Part shown: piece after piece, positions 44,421 through 56,612 of the stretch | How the letters are laid out: every line of letters starts with the position of its first letter | Position numbering within the stretch: position 1 is the first letter of the stretch | Assembly (NCBI GenBank): GCA_024500155.1 | Contig: CM044880.1 | Span: 1,116,001-1,180,000, forward strand | Direction of reading: 5' to 3' | DNA length: 64,000 nt | Source of the DNA: Chenopodium formosanum | Taxonomy: Eukaryota > Streptophyta > Magnoliopsida > Caryophyllales > Amaranthaceae | The notes under the pieces: model-generated | The model's database searches: none | What the model was told of the DNA's origin: nothing | What the model saw: the letters and a program-made list of their open reading frames with translations, nothing else | Translations under genes and position numbers: made by a program

Positions 44421-47305
44421 TTAGACTTTGTTTAAACTTATTGGGTTAATTAGATTCTACACTATCTACATATATTGTTCACTAGGGGTTCAATGAATGT
44501 GGTGGATCATCAAATGTATATGTCCAGATTCATTGAACCTATCCATTTGATGAAACATTAGTGACAGCAAACAAAAAACATATACTGTATTAACGTCTCA
44601 TTAAAATTAAAATCTCAATAATTTCAACTGATATTAATGACGCAATTTTAAAAATACATGGAACCCAATCTTTCCGAATGGAGTTTTGAAAGGTAAATAA
44701 TTTTCCAAAAGAAAAATAATTTAAAATTAGGGTTTGTTTCTACAGGTATTTTGAAAACAGCTGCTTGCCTAATGTCTACCAGATCAGATATATTCCGTAC
44801 TTTAGGAAGTGTTTATAGACTAGGGAATACCGCAATATGCACTAATAAAGTAATAAGTAATAATACCTCCAAAAAAACACAGCTATTTTTTTAATTAAAC
44901 AAGTATTTCAATTATTACCTCTCCTATCAGCTATCACCCCCTTCTTCACTAGTTCACTCCATGCGCGCTGTACCTAACGGGGTAGATCCGGCATCCGAGG
45001 CGGGGCGGGGCGGAGCGAGGCGAAACTTAGCTTGAATGAGCTCAAAGTACATTGCATATCAAGGAAAGGCTCTGTATTTTCGGTAGATAAATGGAAGTGT
45101 AAATTAAAGTATGTATTGGAATTTTTTTAAAGTAGGGCAAAAATGCAAAATGATGTTGACAAACAATATACTTAGTACTGTATTACCATGCCCTACAATT
45201 CAAAGAGAGGTTGCATGCCCTTAATTAATTGACAAGTGCTAAAGCTTGCTTAGCTTGGTAGATCTTCTTCATTAAATTATTATGGCTCTAATAATCTTAG
45301 ATTTTGTGTTCATAGTTCAATTTTTTTTATATGCAAGTATTTCTATTTTTTTTTTTAATTGATTGTTGTTGTGCTTATACTTTGTGAATAAATTGTGATT
45401 TCTGAAAAATAATACAAGTATAAAGAGTAGAGGACCGGAGCTATCGAATATCACAAGCTAGCTTCCAAATTCCCTATAACCCCAAGCTATATTATGATTG
45501 GCATTTGGTAAGCAATAATATACGTGATTACATTTAAAATTTGAAATCACTCGATAGATCCTAGTTATTGTATTTGTACGAACATAAAATGATTGTGTAT
45601 AAAATAAAGATGTATTAAATATTAAGGATTACAGAGAAGCAACATTTAAACTACCAACAATAGATAATTACTTTTAGAAAAAGAAAGATTCTACAAGTCT
45701 CTTTCACCAACCATGCTCCACGCACAAATCATCAGTGTTAGATGAATTTTTAAAATATTTAGATGAACTAAAATATTAATATAAGTTACAGATAAATTCA
45801 AATCTGAACTCTTATTGGTCAAACATATGTGTCTACACTCTAAAGGCTATGTCAATATGTGTACAAGTAGTAAACAACTGTCCATGTTTTTTAATGCTTC
45901 AAAAGCCGTAGCTACTACTTGAAATTTAATTTTGTCTACATAACTTTTATTATTATAGTTATGTTTTTATAAAAGGGTATGAAAGTTTCTTATATGCTTA
46001 AGAAAATTGTATTTGCCTCCTATTGGGTCCATAAGACCTAATTAATACCGTACATAGGTAACATAGAAATCCTTCAATTTACAAGTTTATCACATTATCA
46101 TTATACTTAATAATTTGTTGGATTTATTTAGAATAATGTTTGGGTCTATCCCATGCTAAATTTTCTGAAGTTTGGATAATGTTTAAAAATGAATTTCAGT
46201 TCTTCAGTAGATTGTGAACTCGATAAATGCGTGGATATTCTTGCCAAATGCCTCAACGGCGACCACTCGCCACTTCACATTGTCTGGTCAATGTTTTTGC
46301 CTCTTGCATTTCTCCAAAGGTCACTTTGCCATGGAATACCTCTATTTTCACGTGATCTCCACGTGCCTTTCTCGTTCCTTCAACTTGCTCGCACACCCTC
46401 GTTTGAAGAGATTTTTTTTTCAACTTAAACATTTTTTTTTTTTTTGAAAAATAAACATTTTTTATTTCATTTTTAAGAAAAACATTGTTAAAATGATGAG
46501 CATGTGTGGTAAGACATTTTTTTTTTTTTTTTTTTATTTGGAAACGGATTCAATTAAATTACGGAGTATTATTGTTATTGAATATTTGGTTAAAAACTTT
46601 GGGTAACAATCATTCTAAGGGTAATAATCTCCATTTATTTGTTACCTTTCTAAAATTCAAAGTAATAATTACCCTTTCTGTTCTCAAACAAAAAACAAAA
46701 AATTAAAGAAGATTAGAGTTAAGAAATTCATTTTTATGTTTAAACCAAACAAAATAAAAAGTGATGGAGTAGGAGTTAAAAAATTAATTTTCCCCTTTAA
46801 TTTATTCCTTTTCCATCTCGTTTTCAATGTCATACCAATTGCCCCTACCACATGAATAATGTGTAAGATTTCCAATTCATTATGCATGACTTTAGGTTTT
46901 ACACTCCAATTCCACGACATACATTTTGCTGTTTAAATTTCCTTACAAAGTCCTTTCTTTCGCCTTCAAGGTAAGATAAATATTTTTCCTTGTAATTCTA
47001 TTCCGTACCTTTTTTTGTTTTAAAATTAACCACAATAGCACATCAAAAATGCATAAGATTCAATTTAATAGAATATTGAATGAAGGTAATATAACGGAGG
47101 TTTTCTAGCTTTTAAACTATAGCCAAAAAGAAAAAAAAAATTGCACAAAGTATTTACCTCCAAATTAATTTGACAAAATTTGACCATTAAATTTCATTGT
47201 TTGGTCAAACATAATAAAGTATATATAGAGTACAATATTATATGAAGTATGGAGTAGCAATTTTACTTATAATTAAAACAGTTTTTCTTAAATAATTAGA
47301 ACTAA
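44421..47305. other. gene-poor spacer
   Basis: AT-rich except for a short GC-rich patch GGCGGGGCGGGGCGGAGCGA (44999-45018) and a 200-bp patch of coding-like composition at 46195-46410 that I could not identify. Confidence 0.4.
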
Positions 47306-47427
47306 GGGCCTGTTCTTATAGAATGAACTCATCTGAACTGAACTGAATATTTTATAAGAGAATGAAATTAGGAGTTGAAATGAGCTGAGCTGAACTGAAC
47401 TAAAAATAAACGTATAAAAACATGCCC
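47306..47427. repeat. Tourist-like MITE
   Basis: GGGCCTGTTCTTATAGAATG ... AAAAACATGCCC, flanked by TAA on both sides; internal GAACTGAATATTTTATAAGA as in sister copies. Confidence 0.75.
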
Positions 47428-49996
47428 TAAACCATTGATTGAAACTCATATAAATTGTATAATACGGTAGTATGAGTCCAATACATATCATCATATTGGA
47501 TCAAATAAAATGTACTCCGTATATTAACGAACACGATTATAGTCACTATATTGTAGCCTTGTAAAGTTGTAGGTAATTCTTATCATTCTGGAAAAGGGAG
47601 CAAGGGGCTAAAGAGATATGAAATAAAATTAAATTACAATAAATGGTCTTTGCATTTTTCATAATATATGCAAAATGATACTCCTAGTAGAACTAACTAA
47701 GTGCTCAACCCACAAGTGAATTATTGATTTATATATATTCAATTCAATAACCAATAAATTAAAGTTATACTTCTTGTAATGCATTGCAATAATGGAATAT
47801 TCTATCTAGTATTCCATTTCTATTTTTTTCCAACTTATTTACAAACGGCTGCTAATCGCCGCTTGCCAAATGGATACTCCAAACTTTATTTGGGCTCTCT
47901 AGGTTATTTCCAAAGGCCATTTGCCACGTAGGAGGTAGTTTGGACACTTCACTTTCAACCAATCTATATCCTCCATGTCATTTGGATAATCTCTAAGACT
48001 CCTACCTATGTTACTGTATTATGAAAAAGTTCATTTAAAAAAAAAGAAGAGCAATAAAATATATTTTAATAATCAAATTCAAAAAAAATAAGATAAGTAT
48101 TAAAAAAAAATTCATATGGTATGTATACAATAAGTTTATGAAAAATAAATTTTGGTAAGAGTTAATAGGGTTGTTAATCAAAGTTAATTTACGACTAAAA
48201 TAAGATGTAATAAATTCATATACATGGCTATGAAATTTTAGTTTAGATAAGTTATAAGTAAAATAAGATAAGATAGGATAATAACATCAAAAAATAAAAT
48301 AGGATAATAACATCAAAAAATAAAATAAGTAAATTCATTCAAATCAATAAGATAATAATTGGGATAAAGTAAAATAAATAAATTACCTTAGTACATATCA
48401 TATACGAAGTAATAATGATAAGATTGGATAAGATAATGATCTGATCTATTTGAATGGATTGAAGTGTATCATAAATTAAATTATGACAAATATACGAGTA
48501 GTATTTTATTGGCGATAATCGATAGTACATCACGGGCTTATAAAAGCTTCATATTTAGTCATTTACCAGCTATCATGAAAAGTATTCCTGAATGTATGAG
48601 TTATTGAGTTTATTTTATGATAGATGATCGATTGATGCTTGAACAAACAAACAAACCAAACAAGTTTTGTTGTCCTAGTAGTAAGACAGCCCCTGATTGC
48701 TCTTGTTCATTATGCAAATTCCTCCACTAGAATGTAGTCACGTGTCAATTGCATTGCATTGTTTTTGTGGGAAAAAAAATATATTATCCAAAACAATGCA
48801 AACAAATCAAAATTTATTATATAATATACAAAGTAATATTTTTCAAGTCTTCATAAATTTAACTACAAGTAAAAATTGCTACATAATTTTTATCAAGAAT
48901 TGTGATCAATAATTTTATCTTGGTGATAAATTTCACCTTGACGTATATAATTTATTTTTATTTATTTCATTGACGTATATAATAATGAATAATAGCTTGA
49001 CAATTGATTTCAATATCATGAAATTAGGGTATATATATATGATATGAATGGCATGCATTTATATGTACCCAATTCAATTTAGCTTTCGTGATCACTCAAC
49101 TTAGTTCATAACATCCAAATAAGCAACATTCAAGAATATTCATTACTCTCCGTATGTGAAGAATATTTAGTAAAATGTGGATTAATTGTCACGAAGCCGG
49201 CCGTACAATGATCAACATAGCATTAATAGGAATAGCACTATTGCTGGATCGAGTAGATGGTCCACAAAATTAAAGTGGTCCAAAAACATCAACTCTAAAG
49301 AAGCTTTATTAGTGTAAATAATGTGTAATTGTAAATGTTGTTGGGGGATATATATATATATTATGTTCTATACTTTTTGTGTTGTGGGATCATCCAAAGA
49401 AAGTGACCCAAATGACCAAGGACATTTTTGTTAACCAACTCATAAAACTCGACATGTATCTGGGCTCCTAAATGCTAGGGTTTTGTTACTACCACACACA
49501 TAGCTACCAAAACACAGGATATTGAATTATTGTTGATTTAATGTCATTTTTATTTTATTTTTTTTTTTATTTTAACAAAGTGACACCTTTTGTGAAAGAG
49601 TAATTGTTCTCATCTTATCCACGTTATTGTTTCATTCTCAACCATACATGGAAGCTTTCATCATTCAATTGAATGCACCTCATGAAATGAGCAACTTAAA
49701 CAATGTGCTTGTGATCTCTTGTGCACTTTTATCCAATCCACTTTTTTCGAGCATAGTGGTCCTAGATTTATTATTATTGTTTTGTATGATGTATGTGAGT
49801 GATATTTGATATGTATTGTATGTGATTTCTATACATACATATGCTTAGGTTTTATCATGGAGCAAAATATTACTAAGGCATGATGTCGTGAAAATTGTTT
49901 AGACTATCTATGTTGCATATATAACGTGTTTGGATTATAAACACATTAATTTAACATTATAATTGTCCTTTAGCTGAAAGATGAATTACGTAATAA
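47428..49996. other. gene-poor spacer with a local tandem repeat
   Basis: Two copies of AGGATAATAACATCAAAAAA lie at about 48275-48330 in AT-rich sequence; no gene recognised. Confidence 0.45.
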
Positions 49997-50151
49997 GGGC
50001 CTGTTCACATTTAATTTATTTAAGTTCAGCTCTAATCAATTCAGTCAGTTCAGCTCCTAATTCCCTCTTTCATAAAATATTTATTTTACCTCAGTTCAGT
50101 TAAGCTCCAATCCGTTCAGTTCAGCTCAGTTCAGTAAATGTGAACAGGTCC
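49997..50151. repeat. Tourist-like MITE, best-preserved copy
   Basis: Termini GGGCCTGTTCACATTTA and TAAATGTGAACAGGTCC are inverted with one mismatch, flanked by TAA on both sides; the inside is rich in TTCAGCTC. Confidence 0.85.
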
Positions 50152-50217
50152 TAAGTCTTTTTAATAATTTTTTTTTTTGCGGTTTCATCCGGTTCATCCT
50201 AAGGCTAATTCGAATTC

Positions 50218-50322
50218 GGGGATCACTTTTGAGTGGTTAAGTTTCAATCCCCTTCCAATTGTTGTTGCGGGTGCATGAGACCTCCCTATCAAGTATAGTC
50301 TCAATCATCACTACACCAACAA
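50218..50322 (-). repeat. second SINE-like copy, inverted
   Basis: On the minus strand it reads TGTAGTGATGATTGAGACTA, GATAGGGAGGTCTCATGC and GGAAGGGGATTGAAAC, aligning with 43665-43785 over its length. Confidence 0.5.
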
Positions 50323-50713
50323 CCAATCGATAAAGTCTTTTTAATATTAAACAAGCGAGTGAGCAATAGTAATAGACTAATTAGCTTGCCATAACAGAGA
50401 AAGTTTATATTCATGCACCCTAAAACATAATTTTATGAAGTTTCTTCTAAAAAATAGTGTATTATGTGAATTTATAAGTACTAAAATAGTATGGAGTGGC
50501 TATTCCATGACATTCATATGTCAATTGATTAGTCACACGTGTAGACCAATCAATTTTGAAATTTTGTGGAGAAAATTAAATTCATAAAAATTGTGAAGAA
50601 ATAAGAAAGAGATTACTCTATATGAGTTGGTAATTAAATTACCCTATTAACTATTGTACAATCGTACATGTTATAGCAAATCAATTAAATCGAGCAGTTA
50701 ATTAATTATTATA

Positions 50714-50796
50714 CTCCCTCCGTCCCTAAATTACATTCCTCTTTCTAGCATTTATTCCTCACATAATAGAGAGAAAGAGGAATGTAATTTAGAGAG
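50714..50796. repeat. Stowaway-like MITE
   Basis: CTCCCTCCGTCCCTAAATTA then CATTCCTCTTTCT is mirrored by AGAAAGAGGAATGTAATTTA; TA precedes it. The right end is decayed. Confidence 0.7.
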
Positions 50797-51844
50797 TACA
50801 GTATAATACTTTTCTACAAATAAATCAACTATACAATATACTCCCTACTTAGTATACAACTTTAAGATGGTACTCCTACCGTATAATTAATCTAAATTTG
50901 TACTCCGTACACAATTACCGCGATACTTTCCTAAACAAGAGATCAAGAGACAACAACCCTAAGAGTTACCATCACCTACCTCGATATTTGTTAAACAATT
51001 GTGGTTAAGGGTAAAAGGCTAGAGGTACACTAAGTGTACAAGATTCCTTTTGTACACCACCAATAAAAAAACGCCAACTCAGCAATGTAATTATGGAAAC
51101 AAAAAAAGAAGAGGGAAAGGAAAAAAAAGAAGGGGGAAAGGAGAGCGGAAAAATTTTCAGGTTTAGCTCCATTGTGAGGAAGGTGAGCGGCAAAATTTTC
51201 AATGGGCGCCAAAATGTTTCCATTAATGAATAATACACCATTAATTTTCCAATTAAGCATCAAAATTTCCCATCTTCTCCCCCAAAATTTCATCTTTTCC
51301 CCCAAAATTCCTTGGTGAAGAACACATCCAATTTGAATAAGGGAATGAATTGTGAAGAAACTATTCAAGTGTGGATATTAATTTCGGCAATCAATTACAA
51401 GTATTTGCAGGTAATCTTGTTTGTTGTTGAATAATTTCATTTAAATTTCCTAATTTGATGTTTTGATAATTTAAGGTTTTCATTGTTTGATTTAGAAGAA
51501 ATTGATTTTGGGTAAAGATTAGAAATTTTATAACAATTGATTTGAAAGGGAAAATCGTTTAGATTAATAGATTGCTTTGTATGCTGCTTTGGTTTTGTGA
51601 ATTTTATAATTGTTTCATGTTAAATGTTATTTAACTGAAGAACTATTTATGGGTACCATTGTAATGGAAGCAATTATTCAATGGAATCGAGGTTTATTTG
51701 CTGTCAATAATTGTGTAGAATCTGTTTTTAATACATAGGATCATTTTGTCAATATTAAATTAAAATATTATTTTATAAGATCTTTTTTTATTTTGTAGAA
51801 TCTGAGATAAAATACAGTAGTGTGTTTGTTATTGTGGCAGTGAA

Positions 51845-52188
51845 ATGGAAAGTGAAAACCTGTCCCCTCGTTTGAAGATTGATCTTAATGAAGTGATAAA
51901 CGATGTGATTAGCTCTGTGAGATGCAGAATCAAACGATGTAACAGAAGAAGAAGCAACAGTGCATGCCATTCGATTATTAATGAAGAAGCTGAGGTTACT
52001 AACATTAGTAATGAAGAGATTAAGGTTGAGGTTAATAACAATATAAATAAACATGATTCTCATTATCGGTAAAACGAAAAAAGAACAATTCAGTCGTACT
52101 CCAGCTGTGGGTATGTATTTTGCAAGCGATGAAGAATTTACAAGATTTTGCCATATGTATGTCTTTGAGAAAATGTTTGTATTTGTAT
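51845..52188 (+). pseudogene. FAR1/MULE-type N-terminal coding remnant
   Basis: ATG 51845 opens MESENLSPRLKIDLNEVIND and runs to a stop at 52070-52072. In the next frame the text continues KKEQFSRTPAVGMYFASDEE then FTRFCHMY, which resembles the start of FAR1 domains (P-VGM-F-S-EEA-FY). A frameshift near 52065 and a stop after about 40 codons end it. FAR1-type proteins are domesticated or active MULE transposases. Similarity is short, so the call is cautious. Confidence 0.45.
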
Positions 52189-52876
52189 GAATTAAATATG
52201 AATCAGTAAGCCAATATTTAAATTGATCCTGTTAATACCATTTTGATGCTGTTTAAATTCGGAAAGATGTTGTTTTATGGAATTTGATGCTCAGAAATGC
52301 GGAAATGTTTTGGGTTTGTAGTAGGAGTTTTATAATTTCAGATTTAAAGAAACTAGACCTCGAACTGTTTTATTGACGATTCGTAACATTAGTATTTAAA
52401 AGTACTAATTTATATTAGGACGTTACTATTTATGGGTAATAGGTGAATGAAATATAAAATGCAAACAAAAATAATAATAATTGTTATATTGAATTTAAAT
52501 TAATCATGATTCGAATTGTTTTATTGATAATTAGTATCATTGGTATTTAAAAGCCTAATTTAAAATGGGAAACATTAGTATTTATGGCTATTATGTAAAT
52601 GAAAACTAAAAATAAAACCCAAAAAAAATGGAGTAGTTTGGATTCGAACACGGATCACTTATACATAATAGGAAAGCATTCACCAACTACACTAAGGGGT
52701 ATCAGCACATATATTATCGTATTATTTATTTATTTGTACTATTTAATTATATTTATGTCAAATATATTGGATGATTCTATTAAAGACAATATGATTCCTT
52801 AAATGGTAATAATACGCTTATTAATATATTATTATGATTATTGTATGTTGTTGTTTGGTTTAATAATGTGTTTCAA

Positions 52877-52877
<1 letters not shown>

Positions 52878-52915
<38 letters not shown>
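52878..52915 (+). repeat. poly(A) run, 38 nt
   Basis: Uninterrupted A tract inside the Mutator-like element; it could be the tail of a retroposed sequence or simple slippage. Confidence 0.6.
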
Positions 52916-52917
<2 letters not shown>

Positions 52918-53175
52918 TAAATATATTAATCAAAGTGAGATATTTTAACAGGCGGTCAAATTTAAAACTATTTCAATTGCACACCGTCATTCGCTAAGGG
53001 TTTGTTCTCTTCGCCTTATAAAAATAATTTTTAGGTCTTATAAGTTCAGATTAGTTCAGATAAGTTATAATAATGTCCAATAAGTTAAATAAGGTCTAAT
53101 AAGTTACATTAGGTTAAATAAGGTCTAATAAATTTCAATAAGTTCTAATCAAGTCTAATAATAAGGTCTAATAAT

Positions 53176-53742
53176 AAGTAGGAGTGTCCATTCGGTTTTT
53201 GGTTTGAATTTAGCCCAAATCCAATCCGATCCGAAATAATTTTAATTTTCAATTATAAAATCCAACCCGGTCTGAATTTCTCACCAAATCCACTCTAATT
53301 CAAACCGATTTAAAATTCGGTTATTTGGATTCGATATGAGAGTGCAAATAAAAATACGTTTCAAATCTTTTGGGCTTAATGCGAAAATAAAAATTAAAAT
53401 ACAATAATAAAAAATTAATTCTTAAAAGTATAGTTGTACACGATTAATAAAAGTATTGAAAACGTAAGTAGGTTACATGATAAATAGTAATAATTATAAT
53501 AATAGCTTAGCATGATTATATTAACAATACTTATTCATAAACTAACGATTTCATATTTAATTTATTTCGGTTTTTTTGGATTCAAAAAGGTCAATCCAAT
53601 CCAATTCGAACGTCCGAATTTTCAAAAAAAATCAATCCAATCCAATTCGATTTAAAGTTCAAATCCGATCCGAATTAATAATTCAGTTTTGATTTGATTA
53701 AATTTTGAATTTTAATCCGAATGATGGATACTTGTACTTATA
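53176..53742. repeat. inverted-repeat element nested in an AATAAGGTCT repeat
   Basis: Left TAGGAGTGTCCATTCGG and right CCGAATGATGGATACTTG are degenerate inverted ends. On both sides the flanks consist of AATAAGGTCTAATAAGTTC-type repeats (53035-53175 and 53735-53850), as if one repeat array was split by the insertion. Confidence 0.45.
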
Positions 53743-53847
53743 AGGTCCAATAAGGAACAATAAATTCAAATAAGTTCAAATTAGTTTAGTAAGGTCTGAT
53801 AAGTTCAATAAGGTATAATAAGTTTGATAAGGTATTACAAAGTTCCA

Positions 53848-54440
53848 ATAAGTTTCATGACTTTGAAATACGGTGTAAGTTTTGATTTTACAAATACAAA
53901 TATGATTCCTTTAAAATTAATATTAATTATTTTTGAGTTTTTAAATACAAAAATGATACTTAAAATGAAAATTTATAAAAAAAATAAAAGATCAAAACGT
54001 GTTTCTTTATACCTCCATAAAAATTCGAACATAAGACAACTAGTTTTAGGTCATTCAAGGGGTTTGTTTATTACTAGACTAAGGGGTATCAACACATACA
54101 TTGGATGAAAACAAATTAATTTTTATAGTATATCTATTAGACTAAATTTCCTGGCTTATGCCCATAAATAATTGATTAGACACATTATACAAATAGTTTA
54201 CGTGCAAAACATTTAAATTAAAAAGAGTGTTTTGATTTTTTTTTCACTTTGAAATATGGTGTATGTTTTGACTTTATATATACAAATATGATTTCCTTAA
54301 TATTATATTAATAACAATTAGTTATGATTTTTTAAATACAAAAATGATTCTTAAAATGAAAATTTATAAAAAATAAAAAGCAACATGTGTTTCTTTTGTA
54401 CCTCCACAAGATGACTATCCATCATAACTCAAGGGGTTTG
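53848..54440 (+). repeat. degenerate direct duplication of a module of about 180 bp
   Basis: CTTTGAAATACGGTGTAAG...ACAAATATGATTCC...AATGAAAATTTATAAAAAA (53862-53993) recurs as CTTTGAAATATGGTGTATG...ACAAATATGATTTCC...AATGAAAATTTATAAAAAA (54247-54375). Related text with ACTAAGGGGTATCAGCAC also occurs at 52690, 54078 and 55155. Confidence 0.6.
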
Positions 54441-55504
54441 TTTATTAGACCATTGGAAAATATTTTTTTTAGAAAGAAAATAGTTATTAAAGATTAGTTA
54501 TTATACATCTAAAAGTATATCTTTGTTCCCTTCAAAGAAATAAAAAAAAATTATGTTTTATTAACAACAAGGTGTTGTTCATCTTTGTACTTCAACTTAG
54601 GATAATATACAAGCCTCTCACCAAGCCAGATTGTACACCTTATGGAATTTGAACATGCCATTCTGATCTTTAAAATGCATGTACTAAAAATGGATCTAAG
54701 AAAGAGAAAAAAAAATGTGTAAAAGGGAAAAAAAAAGGGCAAAGTAGGTTGGGAGGTGATGGCGGTTGGAAGTCTGGTCCACATATTCCACAAAACATAC
54801 CTTTATTTTTATTTTTTGCATTTCAAACTACAGTGTGTACTAGCGTTTTAAACATGTTGTACGGAGATCTCATAACGACACGTTTATCAATCAAGATTTT
54901 ATTAAAAGAAGAATGATTCTTTAAAATAGAAAATGTTTTTAGGGGACATAAAATAATTATAAACTAAATAACAGATATACGTAAAACATTGTTTCATTCA
55001 CTAAATTTTATGTTATTCTGATATTTTAAAATTAGATATGATTCTGTAAAGTTAAAAATAATTAAAACCAGAAAAAAAAAATACAATTTATGCCATCACA
55101 GTGTTCGAACATGGTTTGATGTATGCACAAGCAGCTTTCGAAGTTAACCATTGGACTAAGGGGTATCAGCACGTTCATTTTGTGGGGAAAAAACTATATA
55201 TTCCATTGTTTGTAAAACCATCCCACAACATCGTTCTCTTGGAGTCGAATCAAATTCCGGATAGTGCTCTTTTGGGTGAATTGCAAAACCTAATCTTTAA
55301 TCAATTTTGCACCTAATATTTCTAATTCAGATGGAAGTCTACATGAACATTAAAATGGAAGTCTCATGAACTAAAGGCTGCTGCAGTAAAACCATCCCAC
55401 AACATCGTTCTCTTGTGGATGTTCGCAAAAAGCGTCATGAACTAAAGGCTGCTGCTATTTGTAATGTTCACGGCCTTCGCAAATTAACCGACTACATATC
55501 GCAC

Positions 55505-55625
55505 CGCCATTGTTAACAAATTAGTTTCACGCCATTGTTAACGATGAAATTAGTTTCACGCCATTGTTAACAAGTTAGTTTCACGCCATTGTTAACGATG
55601 AAATTAGTTTCTGCCATTGTTATCA
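55505..55625 (+). repeat. tandem repeat CGCCATTGTTAAC...TTAGTTTCA
   Basis: Five units of about 25-31 bp, each with GCCATTGTTA(A/T)C followed in four of them by AGTTTC, alternating between a short and a GATGAA-containing form. Confidence 0.75.
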
Positions 55626-55976
55626 AACTCCCCTACTCTTTAACCAATTTTTGTATATTGTTCTTCATAAGTTAATTTTACCCAGATACATTAGAGGGGA
55701 AAATAGAGGAGAGAGAAAAAATTTTAGGAGAGAGAAAAAAATGAGGTAAAAAAATCTGATTTTTTTTTTGGGACTATATACTACATTAATTTGGGTAGGT
55801 GAAAGGATAGAAAGATTTGAAATTCAAAAGTTGAAAATTTGAAAAACAAGTTTGAATTTCAAATGAAATTGAAGTTGGCCCACATACAAGGAATATTCCC
55901 ATTCAACCAATAGGAAACTTGTGTACAAGATTCCTTTTGTACACCATGTGTACCTTAAATTGCTCCCGTGGTTAAG

Positions 55977-56612
55977 GAGGTGGATTCACGTGGCTTAATT
56001 TAGACTCTACTCCATTAGTCACAAATTACAATATTCTAATCCCTAATTCTTGTAGTCAATTAAGTAAAAGAAGAGGGAAACATGCGAAAAACTTTTGTTT
56101 AATCATACCTAAATTTGACTACATTATCTTAATTTTTTAAAAATATTGACCCAAATAATTCAATAGTAATTAATTACACTAATTAAATTTAGCTAATTTA
56201 ATGCCTTTTCAAGTGGATCAGTTCTAAAGCATAATCCACGTCAGCTCTTCATCGGATTGGGTCACCACTACGACACCGTTAAAATCCTTTTTTTTCTTTT
56301 TTTTTTGAACAGCATTACATATTGTTAGAGAGAGAAAAATTAAACAAAATCCTAATTATTTTTCATTATTATCAAAAATCTTAACAAAAAAGGAAAAAAA
56401 TAAAACTTATTTCCTTTGTTTTCTTTATATTATCACCTAAATCTGAATCATTTCTTAATATAATCACTATTATTATGAAGAGGAATTAAGATTGATATAA
56501 AAGGGTAGGAAGAAGAGAGAGAATTTTAGTTTTTTTAATTCACTTTTTTTCCGATTTTCTCTCTCTAACGTTTCAGAGCGAAATCGGAGGAGAGAGAAAG
56601 AGGAAAAGGGAA
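55977..56612. other. spacer and 5' leader of the kinase gene
   Basis: AT-rich. The last 110 bp is rich in CTCTCT/GAGAGA, as is common in plant leaders. No clear TATA box. Confidence 0.5.

Larger units (their letters stand above)
51010..55967 (+). mobile_element. Mutator-like element, about 5 kb, decayed
   Basis: Flanked by a perfect 9-bp direct repeat GTGGTTAAG (51001-51009, 55968-55976), the duplication length of MULEs. Both ends carry GGTACAC...GTGTACAA in inverted orientation (near 51024 and 55955). A FAR1-like coding remnant starts about 0.8 kb in. No intact MULE transposase core was found, so the copy is non-autonomous. The inside is very AT-rich, with nested inverted-repeat elements and repeated modules. 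Confidence 0.5.

Noticed and set aside
46189..46447. Short coding gene in the desert
   Set aside because: Two overlapping frames of equal length, neither with recognisable features or splice context; kept only as an unexplained patch.
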